In this document: positions 9,170-15,322 of the stretch, one piece after another
Numbering within the stretch: the stretch's first letter is position 1
Layout of the letters: every line of letters starts with the position of its first letter
DNA from: a virus
Strand: one strand, 5' to 3'
DNA length: 42,590 bases
Virus record (IMG/VR): IMGVR_UViG_3300047321_000105
Coordinates: 1 to 42,590 of that record
The notes under the pieces: model-generated
What the model saw: the letters and a program-made list of their open reading frames with translations, nothing else
Databases searched by the model: none
Told to the model about the DNA's origin: nothing
Position numbers and translations under genes: made by a program

Positions 9170-10873
9170 ATGACAGAGCAAGCCGTAGACCCACTGAAGC
9201 AAGACTTCAGAAACTTCCTGTATCTGGTGTGGCGACACCTTAACTTGCCAACCCCCACCCCGGTTCAATACGACATCGCGCGGTTCCTCCAGCACGGCCC
9301 TAAGCGGCGCATCGTGGAAGCATTCCGTGGTATCGGCAAGAGCTGGATCACCGCAGCCTATGTGCTGTGGCTGCTGTACTGCAACCCCGAAGAACGCATC
9401 CTGGTGGTGTCCGCGTCCAAGGGCCGCGCTGATGCGTTCTCTGTGTTCGTCAAGCGGCTCATCGCTGAGATGCCACTACTGCACCACCTGAAGCCTAGAG
9501 AGGGCCAGCGGGACTCCATCGTGGCCTTTGACGTTGGACCAAGCTCAGCCCACCAGGCCCCTTCAGTTCGCTCGGTTGGCATCACGGGCCAACTCACTGG
9601 TGGCCGCGCTACGCACATCATTGCGGATGACGTTGAGGTTCCGAACAACGCACTAACCCAGACCATGCGGGACAAGCTGGCTGAGGCGGTCAAGGAGTTC
9701 GATGCTGTGTTGGTCCCTGGCGGTGTCATCACCTACCTGGGCACGCCTCAGACCGAGATGAGCCTGTACAACGTACTCCCTGAGCGTGGGTATGTGGTTC
9801 GCGTGTGGCCCGCTCGATTCCCTAACGCTGCCCTCAGGGCTCGCTATGGTGACCGGCTGGCACCGTTCGTATCGAAGAAGCTGGACAAGGACCCGACTCT
9901 GGCTGACCAGTGCAGTGGCCGTGGGGCTGCTGTGGAGCCTTCGCGGTTCCATGACCTGGACCTGTTGGAGCGCTCTGCATCGTATGGCCGTACCGGCTTC
10001 GCCATGCAGTTCATGTTGGATACGAGCTTCTCAGACCAGGACAAGTACCCGCTGAAGCTCTCAGACCTGATGGTTCTGAACCTCAGCACGGACATCGCTC
10101 CGGTCAAACTGGCGTGGGCATCAGGCCCTGACCAGATGCTCAAGGACCTCCAATCGGTTGGCCTTCAAGGTGACCGCTGGTATCGCCCGCTGTTTGTCTC
10201 CAAGGACTTCGTGGAGTACCAGGGCTGTGTCCTTTCCATCGACCCATCGGGCCGTGGCGGGGATGAGACCAGCTATGCAGTGGTGGCCATGCTCAACGGC
10301 TTCCTGTACCTGCTGGCTGCTGGCGGGTTCAAGGGGGGCTACGAGGATGCAACCCTTCAGTCCCTTGCCGATGTCGCTAAGAAGTTCAGGGTGAAGCATG
10401 TGACCGTGGAGCCTAACTTTGGTGATGGCATGTTCACGAAGCTGCTGACCCCGTTCCTCACCCGCACGTACCCTGTGACCACTGAAGAGGTCCGCAGCAG
10501 TGGCCAGAAGGAGCGCCGCATCATTGACGTGCTGGAGCCGGTCATGAACCAGCACAGGCTTGTGGTCGATGAAGCGCTGGTTGAGCGGGACATGGAGAAC
10601 TACAATGAGTACCCTCATGAGAAGTTCCACCAGTACCAGCTCTTCTATCAGATGTCCCGCATCACCCGTGAGCGTGGGGCGCTGGGCAAGGATGACCGCA
10701 TTGATGCCCTGGCGATGGCCGTGGCCTACTGGGTGGAGCAGATGGACAAGGACACCCAGAAGGTCCTGGATGACCACAAGAACGAGATGCTCAGGCTGGA
10801 GCTGGAGAAGTTCTCTCAGCATGTCTTTGGGTACGCCCCTCCGAGTGACAATTGGGGCGATGACTGGAACTAG
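9170..10873 (+). CDS. terL: Terminase large subunit, T7 gp19-like
   Basis: A 567-residue packaging motor (T7 gp19 is 586 aa). The N-terminal ATPase has a Walker A-like FRGIGKSW (K57) and a Walker B-like IIADDVE. The C-terminal RNase H-fold nuclease begins at SIDPSGRGGDE (D358), with later acidic residues in DDRIDALAMAV. It pumps DNA into the prohead bound to the portal and cuts concatemers. It is the last rightward gene before the junction region, as in T7. The ATG at 9170 follows the hairpin-leader cassette by 45 bases. The preceding GGAG lies about 10 bases upstream. Confidence 0.95.
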   Translation: MTEQAVDPLKQDFRNFLYLVWRHLNLPTPTPVQYDIARFLQHGPKRRIVEAFRGIGKSWITAAYVLWLLYCNPEERILVVSASKGRADAFSVFVKRLIAEMPLLHHLKPREGQRDSIVAFDVGPSSAHQAPSVRSVGITGQLTGGRATHIIADDVEVPNNALTQTMRDKLAEAVKEFDAVLVPGGVITYLGTPQTEMSLYNVLPERGYVVRVWPARFPNAALRARYGDRLAPFVSKKLDKDPTLADQCSGRGAAVEPSRFHDLDLLERSASYGRTGFAMQFMLDTSFSDQDKYPLKLSDLMVLNLSTDIAPVKLAWASGPDQMLKDLQSVGLQGDRWYRPLFVSKDFVEYQGCVLSIDPSGRGGDETSYAVVAMLNGFLYLLAAGGFKGGYEDATLQSLADVAKKFRVKHVTVEPNFGDGMFTKLLTPFLTRTYPVTTEEVRSSGQKERRIIDVLEPVMNQHRLVVDEALVERDMENYNEYPHEKFHQYQLFYQMSRITRERGALGKDDRIDALAMAVAYWVEQMDKDTQKVLDDHKNEMLRLELEKFSQHVFGYAPPSDNWGDDWN

Positions 10874-10892
10874 GCTGTAACCCTTGCTGGGC

Positions 10893-10989
10893 GGGCGAGA
10901 GCGCTGATTCATGGGCATAAAACCCCACTCTCGCCCTATAAGGGCCGGGCGAAGCCCTATAGAGATGCTCTTAGAGATAATCTATAGGG
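10893..10989. repeat. Repeat-rich terminus side of the concatemer junction
   Basis: GGGCGAGAG (10893-10901) is an inverted copy of CTCTCGCCC (10928-10936), which is the core of the phage promoter here. GCCCTATA occurs twice (10933, 10954). CCCTATAGA (10955-10963) pairs with TCTATAGGG (10981-10989). The short unit TAGAGAT recurs between 10960 and 11000. T7 has short-repeat arrays and a promoter (phiOR) just inside its right terminal repeat; this block is in the same place, so a role in terminal processing is inferred. Confidence 0.5.
10917..10940 (+). promoter_or_regulatory. Phage RNA polymerase promoter P1 (phiOR-like)
   Basis: One of five copies of TAAAA(A/C)CCCACTCTCGC. Aligned without gaps to the T7 promoter with G10933 as +1, it matches at -13, -10, -9, -7 to -4, -2 and +1. 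It lies right after the large terminase gene, where T7 has phiOR. This copy ends CGCCCTATA instead of CGCTCTAC. Confidence 0.75.
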
Positions 10990-11004
10990 TATCTAGAGAT
11001 GCCC

Positions 11005-11178
11005 TTAAGATGTACTCTTGGCTGGCTGCCTGTTCTTCCTGGACAAGTACATCCACACAGCCGCCACAATAGCGATACCCACTCCCAGATAGAAGTAGGT
11101 CCCATCGTTGGTGGCGTTACTGACTCTGACACCAGACAGCACTGCGGCTATCATGATGGCGAACTGAAGGGTTTTCAT
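11005..11178 (-). CDS. 57-aa minus-strand membrane protein
   Basis: The only minus-strand gene I can support. The ATG at 11178 has a strong ribosome site (AGGAGA, about 7 bases upstream). The protein has a hydrophobic N-terminus that could be a signal or membrane segment (MKTLQFAIMIAAVLSG), a short polar part with NATNDG, a second hydrophobic helix (YFYLGVGIAIVAAVWMYLS) and a basic tail, KNRQPAKSTS. It lies between the terminase gene and the early genes, outside all rightward operons and opposite to phage transcription. This placement fits a prophage-expressed accessory gene, for example superinfection exclusion; that is inference, and no family was recognised. No convincing leftward promoter was found. 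Confidence 0.6.
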   Translation of the reverse strand: MKTLQFAIMIAAVLSGVRVSNATNDGTYFYLGVGIAIVAAVWMYLSRKNRQPAKSTS

Positions 11179-11491
11179 AAGGGTCTCCTAGCGGGGGCCT
11201 AAATGTTACCCGGAAAAATCTCAGTGGGTATCTGATAAAGTCGGACGGCCAGATCCCCCCCGTGGCCCTCCGCACACTCAGGCACCCACGCACCCTCCTT
11301 GACGCGCATCAGGTAACACGCGCGAATCCAGTACGCGCACATGCGCATCTATCCAGGCGATGGGCTCTCCTGGGCACCTTTGGTCACGCTACTGGTCACG
11401 TTGTGAGCTAACTCCTTGATTCCATTAGGGTGGCGGAGGATTGAGAATCCTATGCCTGGTCACACATGCAGTAGAAGCACAGCACACACAG
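11179..11491. other. Non-coding junction region, probable terminal-repeat location
   Basis: No convincing gene. It holds a C-rich patch near 11255, a tandem pair of GGTCACG (11382 and 11394, 12-bp spacing) that is an inverted version of the repeats around attP, and a small perfect inverted repeat GGATT-GAG-AATCC at 11438-11450. T7-like phages have their direct terminal repeats between terminase and the first early promoter, so in this circularised contig the single collapsed copy should lie within about 10990-11770. Confidence 0.4.
11379..11400. repeat. Tandem TGGTCACG pair, 12-bp period
   Basis: TTTGGTCACG at 11379-11388 and CTGGTCACG at 11392-11400, spaced 12 bp. Read on the other strand this is CGTGACCAAA, the same unit and the same 12-bp period as the pair at 16370-16392. 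It may be a distant binding site for the same protein, perhaps the integrase arm-binding domain. Confidence 0.45.
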
Positions 11492-11522
11492 CCTCACGAC
11501 TAACCTCGTGGGGCTTTTTTTT
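11492..11522 (+). terminator. Intrinsic terminator before the early region
   Basis: CCTCACGA/TCGTGGGG stem (8 bp, one G-T pair), 6-base loop, then a C and eight Ts. It lies upstream of the early promoter candidate and would isolate early genes from transcription coming through the junction in circular or integrated DNA. Confidence 0.85.
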
Positions 11523-11771
11523 GCTCTTATGACTTCCAGTAATGCATCTGATGCTTATCTGCATGTTTGTGCATGTGTGTGAGCACACCTATTTTTTTCC
11601 TGATTCCGCAGGGCTTCAGTACCACGCTAGAACACCTCTAGAACCCATCAGATGCCCTCTAGCTGCCCTGGATGAGTGCCGGACATGCCTACGTATAGGC
11701 CAGCTCAGGGAGCCCGCTAGGCATCCACTAGCTGCGCATCAGTTCTTTTTGAGATTTTTATTGCTGAGGGG
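11523..11771. other. Non-coding stretch upstream of early promoter
   Basis: Contains a short T-rich patch (11590-11597) and several CTAG tetranucleotides (11630-11730). A rightward frame over 11542-11775 has no ribosome site and a composition unlike a protein. I see no gene. Confidence 0.4.
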
Positions 11772-11800
11772 TTGACATGCGCAAGTGGAACTGTTCAAAT
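11772..11800 (+). promoter_or_regulatory. Likely early sigma70 promoter
   Basis: A perfect -35 TTGACA (11772-11777), a 17-bp spacer, then TCAAAT (4 of 6 to TATAAT) at 11795-11800. It is the best host-type promoter in the window and stands just before the first early genes. A GTTAC half-site at 11819-11823, like those upstream of the MarR-like gene, lies shortly downstream. Confidence 0.5.
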
Positions 11801-11848
11801 CCGCTCCATGCAGTAGCCGTTACCGAATGACCAACACAAGGGAACACG

Positions 11849-11899
11849 ATGGGACTGCCCTACAGGAAGCGCACGAAACGGATAATAGCTGGGCTGTAG
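11849..11899 (+). CDS. 16-aa basic peptide (possible leader)
   Basis: AAGGGA lies 8 bases before an ATG opening a 16-codon frame, rich in Arg and Lys (YRKRTKR), ending at TAG. It is the first frame after the early promoter candidate. It may be a leader peptide or chance; no function is assigned. Confidence 0.25.
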   Translation: MGLPYRKRTKRIIAGL

Positions 11900-11941
11900 T
11901 TAGCCCTTTTGTTTGCCCTGAGTAATCCACTAGAGGAACAC

Positions 11942-12175
11942 ATGATGACCCTAACGCAGATAATACGAGCTGGCGCTGACTACGCTGGCGACGCTCACAT
12001 TGAAGTCAACAGCGCCCAGGAATGGGTATCCATCGGTGATGAGGTCTTTTTGCAGGGCGATGAGGCTAGGGCCTTTATTGATGAGGCTGAGCGCCTGTGG
12101 AATGAGGCGGGCGATGTGGGCATTGATGAATGCTGGGCACATCTGGCCGGACCCTATCTTGATAGCCTGGAGTAA
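11942..12175 (+). CDS. Very acidic 77-aa early protein
   Basis: First convincing early gene. The ATG at 11942 (or 11945) follows AGAGGAA. The protein has 17 Asp/Glu against 3 Arg and no Lys, so its net charge is about -14 over 77 residues. No family was recognised. In T7 the first early gene encodes Ocr, an acidic DNA mimic, and here an ArdA DNA mimic lies just downstream. A DNA-mimic or host-inhibitor role is therefore plausible, but this is inference. The recurrent leader motif (TTTGCCCTGAGTAATCCACT, 11911-11930) precedes it. Confidence 0.65.
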   Translation: MMTLTQIIRAGADYAGDAHIEVNSAQEWVSIGDEVFLQGDEARAFIDEAERLWNEAGDVGIDECWAHLAGPYLDSLE

Positions 12176-12178
12176 CTC

Positions 12179-12304
12179 ATGTTCTCACTAGTCCACCGCT
12201 TGACCAACCAGATAATACGGCGCTTCGATTCCCTGGGTGATGCCTTGGGAGCCTTGCAAGATGCCGCAGTGCCTGAGCTGTACTACATCACCAATCAGAT
12301 CTAA
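12179..12304 (+). CDS. 41-aa early protein
   Basis: The ATG at 12179 follows GGAG by 6 bases, 3 bases after the previous stop. The 41-residue protein has a basic N-terminal half with QIIRRF and a neutral to acidic C-terminal half. Its stop is 13 bases before ardA, so it fits the operon. No family was recognised. Confidence 0.45.
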   Translation: MFSLVHRLTNQIIRRFDSLGDALGALQDAAVPELYYITNQI

Positions 12305-12317
12305 GGGGGAATCAATC

Positions 12318-12842
12318 ATGACCAAGCTTTTCGCAAACCCGTATGACATGGCCGCAACTGGGTTCTACTTTGAATCCTTCGATGAGTATGAGCGCCTTAG
12401 CGCGGCTCTCGTGAACTCCTACGGCCAACCCGTGGAAGAATTCATGATTGACTACATCGATGGTCCTGATGCTGAGCTGTTCAAGGCTTGCGGTATCGAC
12501 CAATCCAACCTTGAACTCTGGTTCGATGAGGTGGAAGACCTCAGCGACTCCGAAAAGGCCGCGCTGTTCTACCTGTGCAGCATCCACGGTCAAAGCGTAG
12601 ATGAGGCTCTAGAGATGCGGGGCGGTGGCGTGCGCAATATTGACGATGTGAGCCTGTATCACGGGACACTCGAAAAGGCCGCAGAAGACCTCTTTGATGA
12701 GCTGTACGCCCACGAAATTCCTGAGCACCTGCGCAGCTACATCGACTATGAATCCTTCGCGCGTGATTGCCGCTGCGGTGGTGACATGTACGAATTCGAG
12801 TTTGATGGCGAAACGTGGACATGCACTAGCGCTAACTCTTAA
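12318..12842 (+). CDS. ardA: ArdA antirestriction protein
   Basis: A 174-residue acidic protein whose fold signature is that of ArdA: an N-terminal TGFYFESFDEYERL segment, the middle FMIDYIDGPDAELF region, and the C-terminal LRSYIDYESFARDC block that is the family hallmark. ArdA dimers mimic bent B-form DNA and block type I restriction-modification enzymes, the same job as T7 Ocr but an unrelated protein. The start at 12318 is chosen because GGGGGA lies 7 bases upstream and the family begins there; a longer in-frame extension to 12237 overlaps the previous gene and is not typical. Early placement fits a need to act before host restriction. Confidence 0.9.
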   Translation: MTKLFANPYDMAATGFYFESFDEYERLSAALVNSYGQPVEEFMIDYIDGPDAELFKACGIDQSNLELWFDEVEDLSDSEKAALFYLCSIHGQSVDEALEMRGGGVRNIDDVSLYHGTLEKAAEDLFDELYAHEIPEHLRSYIDYESFARDCRCGGDMYEFEFDGETWTCTSANS

Positions 12843-12846
12843 CTCG

Positions 12847-12875
12847 CCCCTAGCGTTCCACTAGAACATCACATC
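12847..12875 (+). repeat. Recurrent leader element, copy c
   Basis: CCCCTAGCGTTCCACTAGAA followed by CATCACATC. It matches the copy at 14081-14108 over more than 20 bases (TAGCGTTCCACTAG, then R-ACATCACA) and more loosely those at 9098, 16825 and 16931. It lies in the 146-bp gap between ardA and the next gene. Confidence 0.6.
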
Positions 12876-12988
12876 AGCGCGCCTGGAGTCCACCCGCACC
12901 CAGGCCGCTAGATAAACCGGATGAATGCCCTTAGTTGGCCGTCTGGTTTCTCTAGCGAGCTTTGCTAGTCACCTTCTGGAGGTCCCAT

Positions 12989-13339
12989 ATGAACGCCGAA
13001 GTAGTCACGAAGCATTACCTGATAGCTGCCCTTTGGTCATCCACCGATGAGCATGGCGAGCCCCTTGATGCGGTCTATTCGCTTGATGACATCGCACCTG
13101 AAGCCTACGCCCAGGCCTTGGAAGACTGCACTGATTTTATTGCGTCGTGCGGTGAGTCCCTGGCGGCTCTCAACCCTGAGCAAGTGGGCCATGACTTCTG
13201 GCTCACTCGCAATCATCACGGCGCTGGCTTCTGGGATAGGGGCCTAGGCGCGCTGGGTGACTACCTCACAACGATGGCCCATGCGTATGGTGAGTGTGAT
13301 GCCTATGTGGGCGATGACGGTTTTATCTACCTGAGCTGA
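12989..13339 (+). CDS. Conserved phage/plasmid hypothetical with HDFWLTRNHHGAGFWDRG
   Basis: A 116-residue acidic protein. TGGAGGT stands 6 bases before the ATG at 12989. The block HDFWLTRNHHGAGFWDRGLG and the C-terminal DAYVGDDGFIYLS are, from memory, a recurrent signature of small proteins in phages and conjugative elements of unknown function. Its place beside ardA suggests host takeover or defence evasion, but this is only context. Ser/Thr, Asp and Glu are abundant and basic residues few. Confidence 0.7.
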   Translation: MNAEVVTKHYLIAALWSSTDEHGEPLDAVYSLDDIAPEAYAQALEDCTDFIASCGESLAALNPEQVGHDFWLTRNHHGAGFWDRGLGALGDYLTTMAHAYGECDAYVGDDGFIYLS

Positions 13340-13349
13340 GGGTTAAGCC

Positions 13350-13541
13350 ATGCCACTCACCAAGAACGTAAAGAACGCAGGCGAGCTGTGGTACGCAGTC
13401 GTCAACGCCGCTACGGGCTATCTCGTGGCCACATTCGACCTGGCCACCGATGCTGAACGCTTTGTAAAGACCTGTCTCAACCCTGAGCGTTATGAGGTGG
13501 TGCCTACATCCTCACTGCGGTTTGGGGGTAGCGATGACTGA
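13350..13541 (+). CDS. 63-aa early hypothetical
   Basis: The ATG at 13350 lies 10 bases after the previous stop with GAGGG nearby. It shows a beta-rich pattern (ELWYAVVNAATGYLVATF) followed by a helix (DLATDAERFVKTCL), like small alpha/beta early proteins. It overlaps the next gene by 8 bases. No family was recognised. Confidence 0.55.
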   Translation: MPLTKNVKNAGELWYAVVNAATGYLVATFDLATDAERFVKTCLNPERYEVVPTSSLRFGGSDD

Positions 13542-13689
13542 GCGCCTCTACCACCTGGCGGCCATCAACGAACGCCAGGGCCGCAAGGTGTATTTGACAG
13601 ACCATCCCTTGGTCCATCACCTGTGTGTCGTGCTGAAAAGCAAGTTCGTTCCTCACAGGGATGTTCGCATCCAACTGGAGCCCGCCTAA
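13534..13689 (+). CDS. 51-aa early hypothetical
   Basis: The ATG at 13534 is inside the end of the previous gene, preceded by GGGGGTA. The 51-residue protein contains a short beta-hairpin-like core (RKVYLTDHPLVHHLCVVLKS). The stop overlaps the next start (TAATG). Tight packing supports it. Unknown function. Confidence 0.5.
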   Translation: MTERLYHLAAINERQGRKVYLTDHPLVHHLCVVLKSKFVPHRDVRIQLEPA

Positions 13690-13883
13690 TGCGCCCCGCA
13701 GCTCTTCACCTGGTGGAACGTGCGCGAGCCTACGTGGCAGCTCACAAGCCCACTAGCGTCCTCATCCATGCCTTAGCTGATGCCGTAGCGCGTGAGCTGG
13801 CGTGTGCGCTAGGTGGCCCCGTGACAATCTCGCTACCTGGCCGTGTGGTCATCACCCGCAACCCTGGAGACAAACCCCAATGA
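13689..13883 (+). CDS. 64-aa early hypothetical
   Basis: Starts on the last base of the upstream stop (TAATG). It has an Ala-rich amphipathic helix over the first 45 residues, then a short beta part with TISLPGRVVITR. Four-base overlap (ATGA) with the next gene. No family was recognised. Confidence 0.5.
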   Translation: MRPAALHLVERARAYVAAHKPTSVLIHALADAVARELACALGGPVTISLPGRVVITRNPGDKPQ

Positions 13884-14002
13884 GCGACCTCCTGATTCTC
13901 TTTGCTGCCTGCCTGGTGGTCATCGCCCTGGCGTGCTGCCTAGGTGTCATCCTGGGCCGCGTGATTGATGCCGTGATGTGCTGCGTGAGGGATAAACGAT
14001 GA
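13880..14002 (+). CDS. 40-aa single-pass membrane protein
   Basis: Overlaps the previous stop by ATGA. One long hydrophobic helix (LLILFAACLVVIALACCLGV) near the N-terminus, then a Cys-containing basic tail, VMCCVRDKR. A small early membrane protein. The function is unknown. Confidence 0.5.
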   Translation: MSDLLILFAACLVVIALACCLGVILGRVIDAVMCCVRDKR

Positions 14003-14053
14003 TACCCATAGGCCACCGCATCGAATCGCACATGAAGCCCCTAGTCCCCATAT

Positions 14054-14108
14054 AAGCCCCTTAGCGGGCTTCCGTTTGTTTACCCTTAGCGTTCCACTAG
14101 GACATCAC
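14054..14108 (+). terminator. Hairpin and recurrent leader, copy d
   Basis: AAGCCC/GGGCTT (14054-14071) with a 6-base loop, then a broken T-rich tail CCGTTTGTTT, then TACCCTTAGCGTTCCACTAG (14081-14100) and GACATCAC. The hairpin resembles a weak intrinsic terminator. The leader is the clearest copy of the repeated element. Confidence 0.55.
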
Positions 14109-14154
14109 AACCAAGGGCGCTAGGGGCCTGTAAATCAGTCCTGGAGGTATTTCC

Positions 14155-14373
14155 ATGCCTTACTTGATTGAAGCCCAGGCAACACGGGGTTATGTGTGCA
14201 AAGTGAAGTTCAGGGTCAAGCGTGATGCCTTCGCAGTGGCCCAGATGTGCGCCTGTCTGTTGCATTTTTCAGACACTGAGCGGGAGCTGCTGAAAGAATC
14301 CCGCTTAGGCCCAGCGATGCCGGAATTAACGGTAAAGGCTCCGTCTGGAACGGTGACAGTAAGGCGCGTGTAG
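14155..14373 (+). CDS. 72-aa basic hypothetical
   Basis: CTGGAGGT stands 7 bases before the ATG at 14155. The protein is basic (VCKVKFRVKRDAF near the N-terminus), with a helix in the middle and a beta-like C-terminus, PSGTVTVRRV. It is the last gene before the 330-bp control region and is preceded by a hairpin-leader cassette, so it may be its own transcription unit. No family was recognised. Confidence 0.55.
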   Translation: MPYLIEAQATRGYVCKVKFRVKRDAFAVAQMCACLLHFSDTERELLKESRLGPAMPELTVKAPSGTVTVRRV

Positions 14374-14703
14374 GATAGCCCAGCGGTGCCCTGATGGTCT
14401 CTTAGTGAGGCTCTCAGGGCCAGTTCTTTAGGCCACCTTGGATACCGGTCCAGGATGGCCCAGCGAGCTGAAACGGGGATAGTTCATAAGAATCAACGGG
14501 ATGCATCTTTAGTAGGATGAATTCCACTTGTGCAACATATTCCGATTGAGCAGTCAATACTATGTAAGTGTTACCTATCATAGTCTTAATCAATTTGGAA
14601 CCCTGTGCAGGCATACAGTAATGTGCTCGCTCCCCGTTACAACTCGTAACAGTTTGCCGTATCTGATGTCCCTAACAATACCTTCCACTGGGGGAACTGT
14701 TGT
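14374..14703. promoter_or_regulatory. Intergenic control region upstream of the MarR-like operon
   Basis: About 330 bp that is more AT-rich than its surroundings and holds no convincing gene on either strand. It contains two short inverted repeats with the same half-sites, GTAA-GTG-TTAC at 14564-14574 and GTTAC-AACTC-GTAAC at 14636-14650. They are good operator candidates for the downstream MarR-like protein. No strong -35/-10 pair was found. Confidence 0.45.
14636..14650. promoter_or_regulatory. Operator-like palindrome GTTAC-N5-GTAAC
   Basis: A perfect 5-bp inverted repeat with a 5-base spacer, in the size range bound by MarR-type dimers. A related element with a 3-base spacer is at 14564-14574. 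Assignment to the MarR-like gene is from proximity only. Confidence 0.4.
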
Positions 14704-14865
14704 ATGCTGCTTTCTTTTGCTGGATTCGCTGCCCATATCGGTCATGACTACATAGACCGGAATGGGCGCAAGCTCAAGCTGTTCGAGTTTCGACGGGAAG
14801 AAACTGGAGGCTTTGAGGTTTTGATTCTGCGGCGCTGGCTTCTTTCGCTGGGCCGCAGCACTTAA
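14704..14865 (+). CDS. 53-aa basic protein upstream of the regulator (putative)
   Basis: GGGGGAA stands 8 bases before an ATG opening a 53-codon frame that ends 19 bases before the MarR-like gene. The product is basic, with GHDYIDRNGRKLKLFEFRRE then a Trp/Leu/Arg-rich end. It lies beside a regulator and an integrase, so a role as excisionase or transcription co-regulator is possible, but no family motif is seen. A competing minus-strand frame across the same bases has poorer features. Confidence 0.45.
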   Translation: MLLSFAGFAAHIGHDYIDRNGRKLKLFEFRREETGGFEVLILRRWLLSLGRST

Positions 14866-14884
14866 TAAAACAAAGGGGTAGGAA

Positions 14885-15271
14885 ATGAGCATCACCGCAC
14901 TTCACGTAGCAGCAGAAGTCTTGCAATTGTTTCGCCAGCTCAGCACTGACAAACTGGAAAAGCAGGACGTTCCGCCTAACCTGGTAGTGGTGTTTGCGGC
15001 AGTGGCAGCTAATCCGGGACGTTCCCTTAAGGAACTCCAGGATGCAACGGGACTAGGCCAGGCGGTGATGTCCAGGACATGTGCGATGCTTGGTAGAGGG
15101 AAGCCAGCAGCGGGCATCAATGGGCTGGGCCTAGTGAGCACCGAGGAAGACCCAGAGAACTACAGCAGAAAAATCGTGAATCTAACTCCAGAGGGGGAGA
15201 AGCTCCTGGAGCAGATTGACGAGCAGCTAGGCCGGTTTGTTAGGTCAAGGCCTGGTAAGGCCCAGCAGTAA
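14885..15271 (+). CDS. MarR-like winged-helix regulator
   Basis: A 128-residue protein with a MarR-type layout: an N-terminal helix (about 5-20), a winged helix-turn-helix from about residue 35 to 105 (SLKELQDATGLGQAVMSRTC as the recognition region, a wing around ENYSRKIVNLT), then TPEGEKLLEQIDEQLGRFV, the usual C-terminal dimer helix. The strong ribosome site AAAGGGGTAGGAA precedes the ATG. T7 has no such gene. Placed between a palindrome-bearing control region and the integrase, it is the best candidate for a lysogeny repressor or switch protein. That role is inference, and MarR members can also activate. A terminator follows immediately. Confidence 0.75.
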   Translation: MSITALHVAAEVLQLFRQLSTDKLEKQDVPPNLVVVFAAVAANPGRSLKELQDATGLGQAVMSRTCAMLGRGKPAAGINGLGLVSTEEDPENYSRKIVNLTPEGEKLLEQIDEQLGRFVRSRPGKAQQ

Positions 15272-15278
15272 CCCTTCA

Positions 15279-15306
15279 GGCCACCTTCGGGTGGTCTGTT
15301 TCGTTT
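15279..15306 (+). terminator. Intrinsic terminator between regulator and integrase
   Basis: GGCCACC-TTCG-GGTGGTC (7-bp stem with one G-T pair, stable UUCG loop), then TGTTTCGTTT. It separates the MarR-like gene from the integrase. The tail leads into the TTTACCC leader motif used before other genes. Confidence 0.7.
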
Positions 15307-15322
15307 ACCCTTTGGAGGCCGC

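Noticed and set aside
11542-11775. 77-codon rightward frame upstream of the early promoter
   Set aside because: No ribosome site, unlikely composition (several Cys, His and Pro without pattern), overlaps the promoter candidate.
13999-14055. 18-codon frame with ATGA overlap
   Set aside because: Very short and ends in the terminator-like hairpin; cannot be distinguished from chance.
14455-14517. 20-codon frame in the control region
   Set aside because: Poor ribosome site and no supporting context.
14414-14614. 66-codon minus-strand frame in the control region
   Set aside because: No ribosome site before either possible ATG and it runs across the operator-like palindromes; more likely regulatory DNA.
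10874-14885. CRISPR array or tandem-repeat array
   Set aside because: No regularly spaced identical repeats with spacers were seen; the repeats are short and irregular.
14590-14895. 101-codon minus-strand frame
   Set aside because: Antisense to the better supported 53-aa ORF and to the start of the MarR-like gene; no ribosome site seen.
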